Below, piece by piece: positions 24,622-33,281 of a DNA stretch of 64,000 bases. Below the pieces are notes generated by a model that saw only the letters and a list, made by a program, of their open reading frames with translations, was not told where the DNA came from and made no database searches. The stretch is from positions 2,976,001-3,040,000 of the forward strand of contig OZ257146.1 of NCBI GenBank assembly GCA_965279255.1, given 5' to 3'. Within the stretch, counting starts at the first letter, position 1, and the number at the start of each line of letters is the position of its first letter. Source of the DNA: CAMFLJ01 sp965279255. Its GTDB lineage: Bacteria; Actinomycetota; Acidimicrobiia; Acidimicrobiales; Acidimicrobilacustridaceae. Both the position numbers and the translations under genes were made by a program.

Positions 24622-26103
24622 ATGGCGTTCACGACCGAGCAGGCCAGCGCGGCCATCGAAGGGCTCGCCTCCCGAGGCATGGTCATCGGCACCGACCGGA
24701 GGGTGGTCGGCGGCGGAGGGAGCTACACCCACCACGACCCTGCCACGGGCCGAGCCCAGGCCGAGGTGCCCGTCGGGGGTGCCGACGACATCGACGCGGC
24801 GGTCGCCGCGGCCCGCGCCGCGCAGCCGGTGTGGAAGGCGACGCCTCCACCCGAACGGGCGGCCGCCCTGCTGCGCCTCGCCGACCTGCTCGAGGCCAAC
24901 GGGGCCGAGGCCGGCGCCATCAACGCCCGCGACAACGGCTGCCCGGTGAGCATCCTCGACGCCGGCAGCTACACCGCCAACTGGGCCCGCCACTACGCCG
25001 GCTGGATCGACAAGATCGAGGGCCGGGTCATCCCGATGCCCATGCCGGGGCACCTCGACTACACGATCCCCGAGCCCTACGGGGTCGTGGCCGCCCTCGT
25101 GCCGTGGAACGGCCCGATGATGGGCATGGGCCACAAGGCCATCCCGGCGCTGGCCGCGGGCAACACCGTCGTGGCCAAGCCGCCGGAGATCGCCCCGTTC
25201 GGTGCCATCCGCTTCGCCGAGCTCGCCCTCGAGGCCGGCCTGCCGCCCGGGGCGGTGAACGTGGTCCCGGGCGGCGCCGCCACCGGCGAGCTGCTCGTGC
25301 GCCACCCCGGCATCGACAAGATCTCCTTCACCGGTGGGGTGGTCGCCGCCCGTGCCGTCATGGCCGCAGCCTCCGACCAGCTGACCCCGCTCTGCTTCGA
25401 GCTCGGCGGCAAGTCCGCCAACATCGTGTTCCCCGACGCCGACCTCGACCTCGCCTGCATGGTCGCCGGGCTGCTCGGTGCCGTGATGCTGAGCGGGCAG
25501 GGCTGCGCGCTCCCCACCCGGCTGTACGCCCACGCCGACGTGTTCGACGAGGTGGTCGAGCGGGTGGTGGCCCTCGCCGAGAACGTCGCCATCGGCGATC
25601 CGCTCGATCCGGCCACGCTCATGGGCCCGGTCGTGAACGCGGCGGCGTGCGAGCGGGTGATGGGCGTGATCGAACGGGCGAAGGCCGAGAGCGGCGGGCG
25701 CCTGGTCACGGGCGGTCACCGCGTCGAGGGCGAGCTCGCCGGGGGCTACTACATCGCCCCGACCGTGTTCGCCGACGTCGACGACTCCAGCGACCTGGCC
25801 CGCAACGAGGTCTTCGGCCCGGTGCTGTCGGTGATGCGCTTCACCGACGAGGACGACGTCGTGGCCCGGGCCAACGCCAGCCACTTCGGGCTCGGCGGCT
25901 ACGTGTTCACCCGCGACCTGGGCCGGGCCCACCGCATGGCCGAGCGGCTCGAGGTCGGCGCCGTGACCGTGAACGCCTTCCCGTACCTCTCCCCCAACGC
26001 CCCGTTCGGCGGGGTGAAGCAGAGCGGCTTCGGCCGCGAGGGCGGCGAGGACGGCCTGCAGGAGTTCCTCCGACCCAAGAACGTCCTCATCGGCCTCGCC
26101 TGA
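24622..26103 (+). CDS. Aldehyde dehydrogenase (NAD(P)+)
   Basis: 493 residues, standard ALDH length. VPWNGPMMGMGHKAIPALAAGNTVVAKPPE-type cofactor region (about 155-185), SFTGG near residue 235, FELGGKSANIV with the general-base Glu (about 257), and SGQGCALPTR with the catalytic Cys (about 295). EVFGPVLSVM and PFGGVKQSGFGREGG end the family pattern. Oxidises an aldehyde to an acid; substrate not deducible. ATG follows GAGGGGGG at 5 nt. TAACGT about 40 nt upstream is a likely -10 box, giving this gene a real leader unlike many neighbours. Tandem hairpin repeats follow its stop. Confidence 0.92.
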   Translation: MAFTTEQASAAIEGLASRGMVIGTDRRVVGGGGSYTHHDPATGRAQAEVPVGGADDIDAAVAAARAAQPVWKATPPPERAAALLRLADLLEANGAEAGAINARDNGCPVSILDAGSYTANWARHYAGWIDKIEGRVIPMPMPGHLDYTIPEPYGVVAALVPWNGPMMGMGHKAIPALAAGNTVVAKPPEIAPFGAIRFAELALEAGLPPGAVNVVPGGAATGELLVRHPGIDKISFTGGVVAARAVMAAASDQLTPLCFELGGKSANIVFPDADLDLACMVAGLLGAVMLSGQGCALPTRLYAHADVFDEVVERVVALAENVAIGDPLDPATLMGPVVNAAACERVMGVIERAKAESGGRLVTGGHRVEGELAGGYYIAPTVFADVDDSSDLARNEVFGPVLSVMRFTDEDDVVARANASHFGLGGYVFTRDLGRAHRMAERLEVGAVTVNAFPYLSPNAPFGGVKQSGFGREGGEDGLQEFLRPKNVLIGLA

Positions 26104-26118
26104 CCACCCCAGCCCCCG

Positions 26119-26166
26119 AAAGGTGGCTCACCTCGTACAGCCCGCCGAAGCAGGTGAGCCAACTTT
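26119..26166. repeat. Nested-hairpin repeat, locus A copy 1
   Basis: Arms AAAGGTGGCTCACCT and AGGTGAGCCAACTTT (one mismatch) flank an 18-nt interior with a weak inner stem. Near-identical copy 13 bp downstream. Lies between convergent aldehyde dehydrogenase and CoA-transferase genes. Confidence 0.8.
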
Positions 26167-26179
26167 GCCGACACCGATC

Positions 26180-26226
26180 AAAGGTGGCTCACCTCGTACA
26201 GCCGGCCGAAGCAGGTGAGCCAGCTT
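26180..26226. repeat. Nested-hairpin repeat, locus A copy 2
   Basis: Second copy, differing from copy 1 by one base in the interior and one in the right arm (AGGTGAGCCAGCTT). Ends 5 bp before the CoA-transferase stop. Could act as a bidirectional terminator here. Confidence 0.8.
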
Positions 26227-26230
26227 CGGG

Positions 26231-27370
26231 TCAGGGGTCGAGGTGGTCGAGCTCGGCCAGGACCTCGGCGGTGTCGGCGCCGAGGGGCCGGGCCCCGAAC
26301 CGGACGCCGCCCGGGGTGGCCGACAGGCGGGCGATGACGTTCTGCATGGGCACGCCGTCGACCTCGATCACCGCCTCCCGGGCCAGCAGGTGGGGATCGG
26401 CCGCGATGTCGGCCATCGAGTACACCGGCGCCGCGGCCGCGTGCGCATCCTCGGCGGCGGCCAGGACCTCGTCGACCGTGCGCTCGGCGACCCACGCCGC
26501 GACCAGCTCGTCGATCTCGGCTCGGTGGGCGACCCGCGCCTCGAAGTCGGCGAACCGGGGATCGCCCTCCGCCCCGACCATTGCGAGCAGCCGCTGGGCC
26601 ACCGACTCGGCCGAGGTGGAGATCGCCACCCACCGGCCGTCGGCGCAGCGGTAGGTGTTGCGGGGCACCGTGTAGGCGATGCCCGAGCCCAGCCGGGGCT
26701 GCTCGTAGCCGAGGACCCCGAACGCCGACACGAGCGGGCCCATCAGCTGCAGCATCGACTCGAGGAGGTTCACGTCGACCACCTGCCCGATGCCGGAGTG
26801 GACCGCCGCCATGGTGGCGAAGGCGGCGACGAGGGCGGTGACCTCGTCGGTGAGGGCGATCGGGGGCAACAGCGGCCCGCCGTCGGGCTCACCGTTGATG
26901 CCGGCGAACCCGGACATGGCCTCGGCCAGCGTGGCGAAGCCCGGCCGTTGGGCGTAGGGCCCGTCCTGGCCGAAGCCGGTGACCCGGGTGATCACCAGGC
27001 GCGGGTTGGCGGCGATGAGCTCGTCGGGCAGGAGCCCGAGGGCCTCGAGCTTGCCGGGCCGGAAGTTCTCGACCAGCACGTCGGCGGTGGCGATGAGGCG
27101 CCGCAACGTGTCCACCCCGGCGGGGTCCTTGAGGTCGAGCACGACACTGCGCTTGCCCCGACCGCCGAGCTTCCAGAAGAGGGTGACGTCGTCGACGGGG
27201 TCACGCCACCCCATCGAGCGGAGGGTGTCACCCGTGCCGGGGCGCTCGACCTTGATGACGTCGGCACCGAAGTCGGCCAGGTAGCGGGCACAGCCAGGGC
27301 CGGCGAGGACGGTCGCCAGGTCGACGACCCGGAGGTCGGCGAGCGGCGGCCCGCCCCGCTCCACGGTCAC
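26231..27370 (-). CDS. CaiB/BaiF-family (class III) CoA-transferase
   Basis: 379 residues. Class III CoA-transferases move CoA between carboxylic acids through a covalent Asp intermediate. Start VVDLATVLAGPGCARYLADFGADVIKVERPG, then GKRSVVLDLKDPAG and ENFRPGKLEALGL are family hallmarks; the catalytic Asp lies in the ITRVTGFGQDGPYAQRPGFA region (about 145-165). C-terminal tails are lineage-specific. Substrate unknown. The GTG overlaps the stop of the upstream metallophosphoesterase by 4 nt (GTGA). Confidence 0.92.
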   Translation of the reverse strand: MTVERGGPPLADLRVVDLATVLAGPGCARYLADFGADVIKVERPGTGDTLRSMGWRDPVDDVTLFWKLGGRGKRSVVLDLKDPAGVDTLRRLIATADVLVENFRPGKLEALGLLPDELIAANPRLVITRVTGFGQDGPYAQRPGFATLAEAMSGFAGINGEPDGGPLLPPIALTDEVTALVAAFATMAAVHSGIGQVVDVNLLESMLQLMGPLVSAFGVLGYEQPRLGSGIAYTVPRNTYRCADGRWVAISTSAESVAQRLLAMVGAEGDPRFADFEARVAHRAEIDELVAAWVAERTVDEVLAAAEDAHAAAAPVYSMADIAADPHLLAREAVIEVDGVPMQNVIARLSATPGGVRFGARPLGADTAEVLAELDHLDP

Positions 27371-28377
27371 GTCGGGCGATGGGCCGGCACCGCGAAGCAG
27401 CGGTCGCCGAGGTCACCGAAGCTGTAGTCGAAGTACATGCCGCCGAACATCGCCCGGGTCCTCTCCGACCACACCAGCGCGTCGGGCGTGGAGATGCGGT
27501 GGAAGACCTGCAGCAGCCCGCCCTCGTACACCCGGTACTCGGCCCAGGCGCCGGGGAAGTCCTTCACACACGCCACCTCGACCCACGGGACGTCGCGGCT
27601 GATCGAGATGTGCCGCACCCGGTTGCGGTGCGTGTGACCGGCGAAGTAGCCGCGGATGTTGTGGCGGGCGGCGACCACCTCGATCAGGCGGACCGACGAG
27701 GCGGCGTCGATGCCGAAGGTCGCCCCGAAGGTGCGCACCGAGTCGGGGCTCCACACGTGGTGGTGCCCGAAGACGTAGACCGGCTGGTCGGTGTCGGCGG
27801 CGAGGTCGTGGAGCCACTCGAGCTGCTCGCCGGTGACGTGACCACCGGCCTCGCCCCTGACCGAGGTGTCGAGCACGGCGAGGATCGCTCCGGGGAGGTC
27901 GACCCGTTGGGTCGGCTCCGACGCGAAGTCGGCGGAGCCGTGGACGTCGTGGTTGCCCCGGGTGTGCACCAGGCGCTCGCCGAAGGCCTCGCCGTAGAAC
28001 TCGAGGAAGTCGCGGTACTCGTCGTCGGTGCCCTCGGCGGTGAGGTCGCCCTTCACCAGCACGAGGTCGGGGTCGAGGAGCTCGATCTCGTGGATCGCTC
28101 CCCGGTTCATCGTCTCGGGGTAAGGCTCCTCGCCGTCGCCCACCGAGAACGTGGGCCCGAGGTCGATGCCGTCCATGATCCCGCACTCGACCTCGCCGAA
28201 GTGCACGTCGTTGACCGTGGCGAAGGTGGCCAACCGCTCACCCGCCGGCCGGGCCAGGGTGCGGAAGGCGAAGCCGTCGAGCTCGTAGACCGTGTCGGGC
28301 TCGAGATCGTCGTAGCGACGGACCCCGAGCCCGTCGTGCACGACGGCGTGGTCGTCGGCGACGGTCGTGAGGTCCAT
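27367..28377 (-). CDS. Calcineurin-like metallophosphoesterase
   Basis: 336 residues. Dimetal phosphoesterase motifs in order: NDVHFG (D-x-H), LVKGDLT (GD), TRGNHDVHG (GNHD), YVFGHHHV and FAGHTHRNR (GHxH). Members hydrolyse phosphomonoesters or diesters, including cyclic nucleotides; substrate unknown. No signal peptide, so cytosolic. The ATG at 28377 fits the domain start, with AAAGGG 3-4 nt upstream, rather close. Coupled to the CoA-transferase by a 4-nt overlap, an unexpected pairing with no obvious shared pathway. Confidence 0.88.
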   Translation of the reverse strand: MDLTTVADDHAVVHDGLGVRRYDDLEPDTVYELDGFAFRTLARPAGERLATFATVNDVHFGEVECGIMDGIDLGPTFSVGDGEEPYPETMNRGAIHEIELLDPDLVLVKGDLTAEGTDDEYRDFLEFYGEAFGERLVHTRGNHDVHGSADFASEPTQRVDLPGAILAVLDTSVRGEAGGHVTGEQLEWLHDLAADTDQPVYVFGHHHVWSPDSVRTFGATFGIDAASSVRLIEVVAARHNIRGYFAGHTHRNRVRHISISRDVPWVEVACVKDFPGAWAEYRVYEGGLLQVFHRISTPDALVWSERTRAMFGGMYFDYSFGDLGDRCFAVPAHRPT

Positions 28378-28521
28378 CGGCCCTTTGTAGTCGACCTGCG
28401 GTGCGCCAGGGCGGGGCTCGGATGCCTTTACCTCAGGATGGGTACGATCGAACCAGGGGCCGCCGCGGCCGCGGCCCCGTCGACCTCGTCGAACCGAAGG
28501 CCGCACGCCTAGGGGGGCTCA

Positions 28522-29796
28522 ATGAACGCCGACGACCTCATCCTCATCAGCGTCGATGACCACATCGCTGAGCCGGCAAACATGTTCGACGCCCATGTCC
28601 CGGCCGCCTACAAGGACATGGCTCCCCGGGTCGTGCTCGAGGAGGGCGGCATCGAGCAGTGGTGGTACGGCGACATCCGAGGCCGCAATCTCGGCCTGAA
28701 CGCGGTGGCGGGCAAGGCGCCCGAGATGTTCAACATCGACGCCAGCCGCTACGACCAGATGCGGCCCGGTTGCTACGACGTGAACGAGCGCGTCCGCGAC
28801 ATGAACGCCGGCGGCCAGCTGGCCGGCCTGAACTTCCCGAACTGGACCGGCTTCAGCGGCCAGGTGCTCAACCAGGGCCCCGACCGCGCCACCAACCTCG
28901 TCATGATCAAGGCCTACAACGACTGGCACGTCGACGAGTGGTGCGCGTCGCACCCCGGCCGGTTCATCCCGTGCGGCATCCTCCCCCTGTTCGACGTGCA
29001 CGAGGCCGCCAAGGAGGTGCGCCGTCTGGCCGAGAAGGGTTGCCACGCGGTGACCTTCTCCGAGAACCCGGCCGCGCTCGACATGCCGTCGATCCACTCC
29101 GGCGAGTGGGACCCGCTCTTCGCCGCCTGCTGCGACACCGGCACGGTGATCTGCTGCCACCTCGGCTCGTCGTCGCGCAGCGCCCAGACCTCGGTCGACG
29201 CCCCCGCGGGCGTGGCCATGTCGCTGTCGTCGGCCGGCACCGTCTACACGCTGATCGACCTGGTGTGGGCCACGTTCTGGGAGCGCTTCCCGACCCTCAA
29301 GTTCTCCCTCACCGAGGGCGACATCGGCTGGATCCCCTACTTCCTCTGGCGCTCCGAGCACGTGAACGACCGCCACCACGGCTGGATCAACCACGACTTC
29401 TCGAAGACGGGCGGGCCGACGCAGATCTTCAACGACCACATCCTGGTCTGCTTCATCAAGGAGACCGTGGGCCCGGAGCTGATCAACCACTTCAACCTCG
29501 ACAACGTGTGCTGGGAGTCCGACTACCCGCACTCCGACGGCACCTGGCCGAACGCCCCCGAGGAGCTGCTGAAGACCCTCGACGGGTTCGACGACGCCGC
29601 CATCGCCAAGATCTCCCACGAGAACGCGATGGCGCACTACCAGTTCGACCCGTTCGCCCACCGACCCAAGGAGCAGTGCACCGCCGCGGCGCTGCGGGCG
29701 GAGTCCCCCGACGTCGACGTCGTCACCCGCGTGGGGCGTCCGGCCGACGAGCGCGACCTCGAGAGCTGGAACCGCATCGTCAACGCCGGACGCTGA
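28522..29796 (+). CDS. Amidohydrolase 2-family metal-dependent hydrolase/decarboxylase
   Basis: 424 residues with the TIM-barrel layout of the amidohydrolase 2 family (ACMSD and o-pyrocatechuate-decarboxylase relatives). ISVDDHIAEP replaces the usual D-x-H metal pair (DDHI), WHVDEWCASHPGRFIPCGILPL is the family core, CHLGSSSR supplies the mid-barrel His, LKFSLTEGDIGWIPYFLWRSE follows, and WESDYPHSDGTWP carries the final metal-binding Asp. Many homologues occur in actinobacterial aromatic or steroid catabolism, but no such cluster is here. ATG with AGGGGGG 5 nt upstream; TACGAT about 75 nt upstream may be the -10 box. Substrate unknown. Confidence 0.88.
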   Translation: MNADDLILISVDDHIAEPANMFDAHVPAAYKDMAPRVVLEEGGIEQWWYGDIRGRNLGLNAVAGKAPEMFNIDASRYDQMRPGCYDVNERVRDMNAGGQLAGLNFPNWTGFSGQVLNQGPDRATNLVMIKAYNDWHVDEWCASHPGRFIPCGILPLFDVHEAAKEVRRLAEKGCHAVTFSENPAALDMPSIHSGEWDPLFAACCDTGTVICCHLGSSSRSAQTSVDAPAGVAMSLSSAGTVYTLIDLVWATFWERFPTLKFSLTEGDIGWIPYFLWRSEHVNDRHHGWINHDFSKTGGPTQIFNDHILVCFIKETVGPELINHFNLDNVCWESDYPHSDGTWPNAPEELLKTLDGFDDAAIAKISHENAMAHYQFDPFAHRPKEQCTAAALRAESPDVDVVTRVGRPADERDLESWNRIVNAGR

Positions 29797-29837
29797 CCCA
29801 GCCTGCGGGGCCGGCCCCGCTGCGACATACTGATCCG

Positions 29838-31682
29838 GTGCCCGGGGGCGGACCGCGGGCCAGACACATGAGGCGGACCATGTACCGACGACCGACCGAC
29901 CCGGCGGGTCGAACGACCTCCACCGATCCTCGACGGCGGGGCCTGCGGGCCCTCCTCGTCGCGCTGGCCCTCATCGCGGCCATGGTGGCGATGGCGTTGC
30001 CCTCCGGGGCCGGCGCCGAGGGCACCGGCGCCATCGAACCGGCCGACACCACCACGACCACCCAGGGCTCGACGACCGAGACCTCGCTCCCGGCGGACGA
30101 CACCACCACGACCGAGGCACCCGCCGACGACACCGTCCCGGACACCACGGTGCCGTCGACCGACACCACTGACACGACCCCCGTGACCGACACGACGATC
30201 GCGGCTCCCGATCCGGCCCCGGCGGCGGCACCGGCCGTCGTGGCCGTGCCCGCGGCGGCCACGATCACGGTCACGCCCTCGACGCTGCTGGTGGCGGGCG
30301 ACGTCGTCACCGTCGCCGGCACCGGCTACCCGGCCAACTCCCTCATCGGCATCATCCAGTGCAAGGTGCCGTCGTCGAGCGTCGCCGACTGCAACACGTC
30401 GACGCTGACCTACTCCCCCTCCGACGCGGCGGGCACCTTCTCCACCTCGTTCACGCCCCGGCGCATCCTCACCGTCGCCGGCACGCCCATCGACTGCGCC
30501 GACCCGGGAGCCTGCAAGATCGGCGCCGGCGACGTGAACAACCAGTCGATCAGCGACGACTTCCCGATCCAGTTCGATCCGAGCATCCCGCCGCCGCCAC
30601 CGCCCACCCTCACGGTGACCCCGTCCACGAACCTGCTGAACCTCCAGGACGTCACGGTGACCGGCACGGGGTACCCGGCGAACACCGTGGTCACCCTGCT
30701 CGAGTGCCTCGACCCCCCGACCACCGACCCGTTCAACTGCAGCTACAACAGCGCCTCCAACGCCCTGTCCGACGGCAGCGGCAACATCTCCACCACGATC
30801 ACCGTGCGGCGCATCGTGCGCACCCAGGGGGCCTCGACCGACTGCGCCACGGCCGGGGCCTGCGTGCTGCTGTCCGGGGTGAACGAGATCGGCGACGGGG
30901 CGACCGCCCCGATCCAGTTCGACGGGAGCGTCCCGCCGCCGCCCCCTCCCACGATCACCGTCACCCCCTCGACCGACCTGCTCAACGGTGACACCGTCCA
31001 CGTCACCGGCATCGACTTCGACCCGAACTTCCCGGTCTCGGTGTCGCAGTGCCCGACCGGTGCCCCCCAGGGCCCCAGCTGCGGCTTCGGCCCCGGGACC
31101 TTCGTCGAGACCGACGACACCGGAGGGTTCACCTTCGACCTGATCGTCGACCGCATCCTCTACGGCGGCGCCACCCCGATCGACTGCGCCGAGCCGGGGG
31201 CCTGCGTCGTCGCGGCCATCGACCTGTTCGACGGCTACCTCACGGCGGACGCACCGATCGAGTTCGACCCGAACGCGCCGCTGCCCCCGCCCCCGTCGAT
31301 CAGCCTCGACCCCTCGACCGGAGTCGACGACGGCCAGCTCATCCGGGTCTTCGGCTCCGGGTTCCCCCGTCGCACGAACGTCGGCGTCCTCCAGTGCCGG
31401 GTGAACGCCGGCGGTCCCGGTGGCTGCGACATGTCGACACTCACCTTCGCCTACCCCGACAGCACCGGCGGCTTCACCGCCACCCTGCGGGCCAAGCGGT
31501 TCATCACCACCGACACGGGCGTGGTCGACTGCGCGATCCCCGGTGCGTGCGTGGTCGGCGCCGGAGTGCCGCCCAACGGCAACCCGAGCGCCAACACCCC
31601 GATCCTGTTCCGCACGGGCGTCCCCGGGCCCCAGGTCAGCCCGGCTGACCAGACCGTCGTGACCCCCAACTTCACCGGCTGA
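29838..31682 (+). CDS. Secreted protein with four tandem neocarzinostatin-like domains and FTG C-terminus
   Basis: 614 residues from GTG 29838 (ATGs at 29868 and 29880 are alternatives). N-terminal export signal (RRGLRALLVALALIAAMVAMALPSGAGA, about 34-60), a Thr/Asp/Pro-rich linker (65-135), then four beta domains at an exact 115-residue (345-bp) period starting near residues 141, 256, 371 and 486. Each runs VTPST..L..GD.VTVTG.GYP....V.. QC... C......D..G.F...... RI.....PIDC....AC..GA....... I.FDPS, the pattern of the neocarzinostatin/actinoxanthin apoprotein fold with its two disulfides. Proline-rich joints (PPPPP) separate them. The protein ends TVVTPNFTG. The domain may bind small hydrophobic ligands or be structural; function unknown. 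CATACT 6 nt upstream suggests leaderless transcription. Confidence 0.82.
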   Translation: MPGGGPRARHMRRTMYRRPTDPAGRTTSTDPRRRGLRALLVALALIAAMVAMALPSGAGAEGTGAIEPADTTTTTQGSTTETSLPADDTTTTEAPADDTVPDTTVPSTDTTDTTPVTDTTIAAPDPAPAAAPAVVAVPAAATITVTPSTLLVAGDVVTVAGTGYPANSLIGIIQCKVPSSSVADCNTSTLTYSPSDAAGTFSTSFTPRRILTVAGTPIDCADPGACKIGAGDVNNQSISDDFPIQFDPSIPPPPPPTLTVTPSTNLLNLQDVTVTGTGYPANTVVTLLECLDPPTTDPFNCSYNSASNALSDGSGNISTTITVRRIVRTQGASTDCATAGACVLLSGVNEIGDGATAPIQFDGSVPPPPPPTITVTPSTDLLNGDTVHVTGIDFDPNFPVSVSQCPTGAPQGPSCGFGPGTFVETDDTGGFTFDLIVDRILYGGATPIDCAEPGACVVAAIDLFDGYLTADAPIEFDPNAPLPPPPSISLDPSTGVDDGQLIRVFGSGFPRRTNVGVLQCRVNAGGPGGCDMSTLTFAYPDSTGGFTATLRAKRFITTDTGVVDCAIPGACVVGAGVPPNGNPSANTPILFRTGVPGPQVSPADQTVVTPNFTG

Positions 31683-31774
31683 GCCGGTCCGACACCAGGA
31701 CACACCCGGCCAGGCGAACCCAGGCAACCAGGCGCGGGCGCCGCCTGGCCGGGCGACGAGAGAGGCGGATCTCC

Positions 31775-33010
31775 GTGAACAAAGTCGACGCACACCGGCC
31801 CGAGCGCGGGCACCGCCCCGAACGACGGCGGCGCTCACGCCTCGGGGCGACCGCCGTCGGGCTCGTCGCAGTGCTCATCACGTTGGGGTTCACCGCGCCG
31901 AGCAGCGCGGAGCCGGCGGTGCCGGCCGCCCCGACGATCTCGGTCACCCCCGCGACGAACCTGGTCCAGGGCGACGACGTCACCATCACCGGGTCGGGGT
32001 TCCCCGGCGACACCCTGCTGGCGTTCGTGCAGTGCATCCCCGGCGGCAGCCAGGACTTCTGCAACCTGAGCAACATCGCGTACGTGACCTCCAGTCCCTC
32101 GGGCAACATCTCCACGGTGTTCACCCCTCGGCGGGTGCTGCGCATCGCCGGGGTCGACCACGACTGCGCCGTCGAGTCGTGCGTCATCGGCGGCGGCACG
32201 GTGCCCGACGGCTCGGGCGGCACGGCGACCGCGGCCATCGCGTTCGATCCCTCGGTCCCGCCCCCACCGCCACCGGTCGTGACGGTGACCCCGTCGACGA
32301 ACCTCCTGGAGGGTGAGACCGTCACCGTCACCGGCGCCAACTTCGAAGCGAACGCCGGGATGGGTGTGGTGCAGTGCGCCACCCCACCGTCGAGCTCGGG
32401 CTCGAACTGCAACGTGTCCGGGGTCAAGTTCATCACCGTCGGCTCCGACGGGGCCTTCTCGACGACCTTCGTGGTCCACCGCATGCTCTACAACGGGGGG
32501 ACCACCGACTGCGCCGTGGCCGGGGCCTGTGTCATCGGCGTCGGCAGCGGCGACCCCTCGGCCGGCGACACCGCCGACATCACCTTCGACGCGTCGGTGC
32601 CACCGCCTCCGCCCCCCACGCTGACGGCCACGCCGTCGACCGGGCTGGCCAACGGCCAGACGGTCACGGTCCACGGAGCGGGATACCCAGCGTCGACCAG
32701 CCTCGGCATGGCGCAGTGCGTGACCGGCGACGAGTCGTCAGAACGGTGCGACCTCTCCAACGTGCGCTTCGTGACGACCGACGCCGAAGGCGCATTCACC
32801 ACCACCTTCATCGTGCACACCAGCTACCAGTCGCCGACGGGCCCGATCGACTGCAAGGTCGACGGGTTCTGCCGGATCGGCGCAGGTGTCTCCGAAGGCG
32901 GGCTCGGGGCGAGCGCCCTGCTGTCGTTCGCCGCCACCACCCCGACCACGACGAAGGGTGGCACCACGGTGGCCGGCGCGGTGACCGTGGCGCCCAGCTT
33001 CACCGGCTGA
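31775..33010 (+). CDS. Secreted protein with three tandem neocarzinostatin-like domains and FTG C-terminus
   Basis: 411 residues: basic N-terminus (RPERGHRPERRRRSR), signal helix (about 24-46), then three neocarzinostatin-like domains at an exact 114-residue (342-bp) period starting near residues 54, 168 and 282, each with two Cys pairs (QC...C and DC...C), joined by VPPPPPP linkers. The tail is Thr-rich and ends VTVAPSFTG. It is a paralogue of the upstream four-domain gene, 92 bp away, and both read the same way, so they may be co-transcribed. GTG start; no strong ribosome site, the nearest being GAGAGGCGG 7 nt upstream. No polyketide or enediyne genes are nearby, so an antibiotic-carrier role is not suggested. 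Confidence 0.82.
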   Translation: MNKVDAHRPERGHRPERRRRSRLGATAVGLVAVLITLGFTAPSSAEPAVPAAPTISVTPATNLVQGDDVTITGSGFPGDTLLAFVQCIPGGSQDFCNLSNIAYVTSSPSGNISTVFTPRRVLRIAGVDHDCAVESCVIGGGTVPDGSGGTATAAIAFDPSVPPPPPPVVTVTPSTNLLEGETVTVTGANFEANAGMGVVQCATPPSSSGSNCNVSGVKFITVGSDGAFSTTFVVHRMLYNGGTTDCAVAGACVIGVGSGDPSAGDTADITFDASVPPPPPPTLTATPSTGLANGQTVTVHGAGYPASTSLGMAQCVTGDESSERCDLSNVRFVTTDAEGAFTTTFIVHTSYQSPTGPIDCKVDGFCRIGAGVSEGGLGASALLSFAATTPTTTKGGTTVAGAVTVAPSFTG

Positions 33011-33049
33011 GGCCCGACACCTCGGGCACGAGCCCGGACCCCTGACGCG

Positions 33050-33077
33050 ACGGTGCCGCCCTCTCGGGCGGCACCGT
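33050..33077. terminator. Hairpin terminator after neocarzinostatin-like genes
   Basis: ACGGTGCCGCC (33050-33060) and GGCGGCACCGT (33067-33077) form a perfect 11-bp stem with a 6-nt loop, followed by TCGTCGTTC. Lies between the secreted-protein gene and the convergent carboxylase epsilon gene. The tail TCGTCGTT recurs after the hairpin at 41193-41221. Confidence 0.65.
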
Positions 33078-33098
33078 TCGTCGTTCAGGGGTGAGGCG

Positions 33099-33281
33099 TC
33101 AGGGCCGGACGCGGCGATCCGGCACGGCCTTGGTCCACCAGCGGCCCGAGAACCGCCAACGCGAGATCCGCGGTGCCGGCGGGGCGGCGACCACGACCGG
33201 GCGGGTGACCTCGAGCGCCGCGGCGATGGCCGCGGCCTCCTCGATGGTCGGCTCGGGCGAGACCGAGTAGCCCTGGCTCAC
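33099..33281 (-). CDS. Acyl-CoA carboxylase epsilon subunit
   Basis: 60-residue protein matching the small epsilon subunits of actinobacterial acetyl/propionyl-CoA carboxylases: a conserved first half PTIEEAAAIAAALE (helix that docks on the beta subunit) and a C-terminal basic-aromatic end RWRFSGRWWTKA. It stabilises or activates the alpha-beta complex. The GTG overlaps the stop of the beta-subunit gene by 4 nt (GTGA), as in other actinobacteria. It is easily missed because of its size. Confidence 0.88.
   Translation of the reverse strand: MSQGYSVSPEPTIEEAAAIAAALEVTRPVVVAAPPAPRISRWRFSGRWWTKAVPDRRVRP

Noticed and set aside
29838..33010. Neocarzinostatin-like domains considered as part of an enediyne gene cluster
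   Set aside because: No polyketide synthase, tailoring or resistance genes in the surrounding 30 kb; domains occur in tandem in surface proteins.
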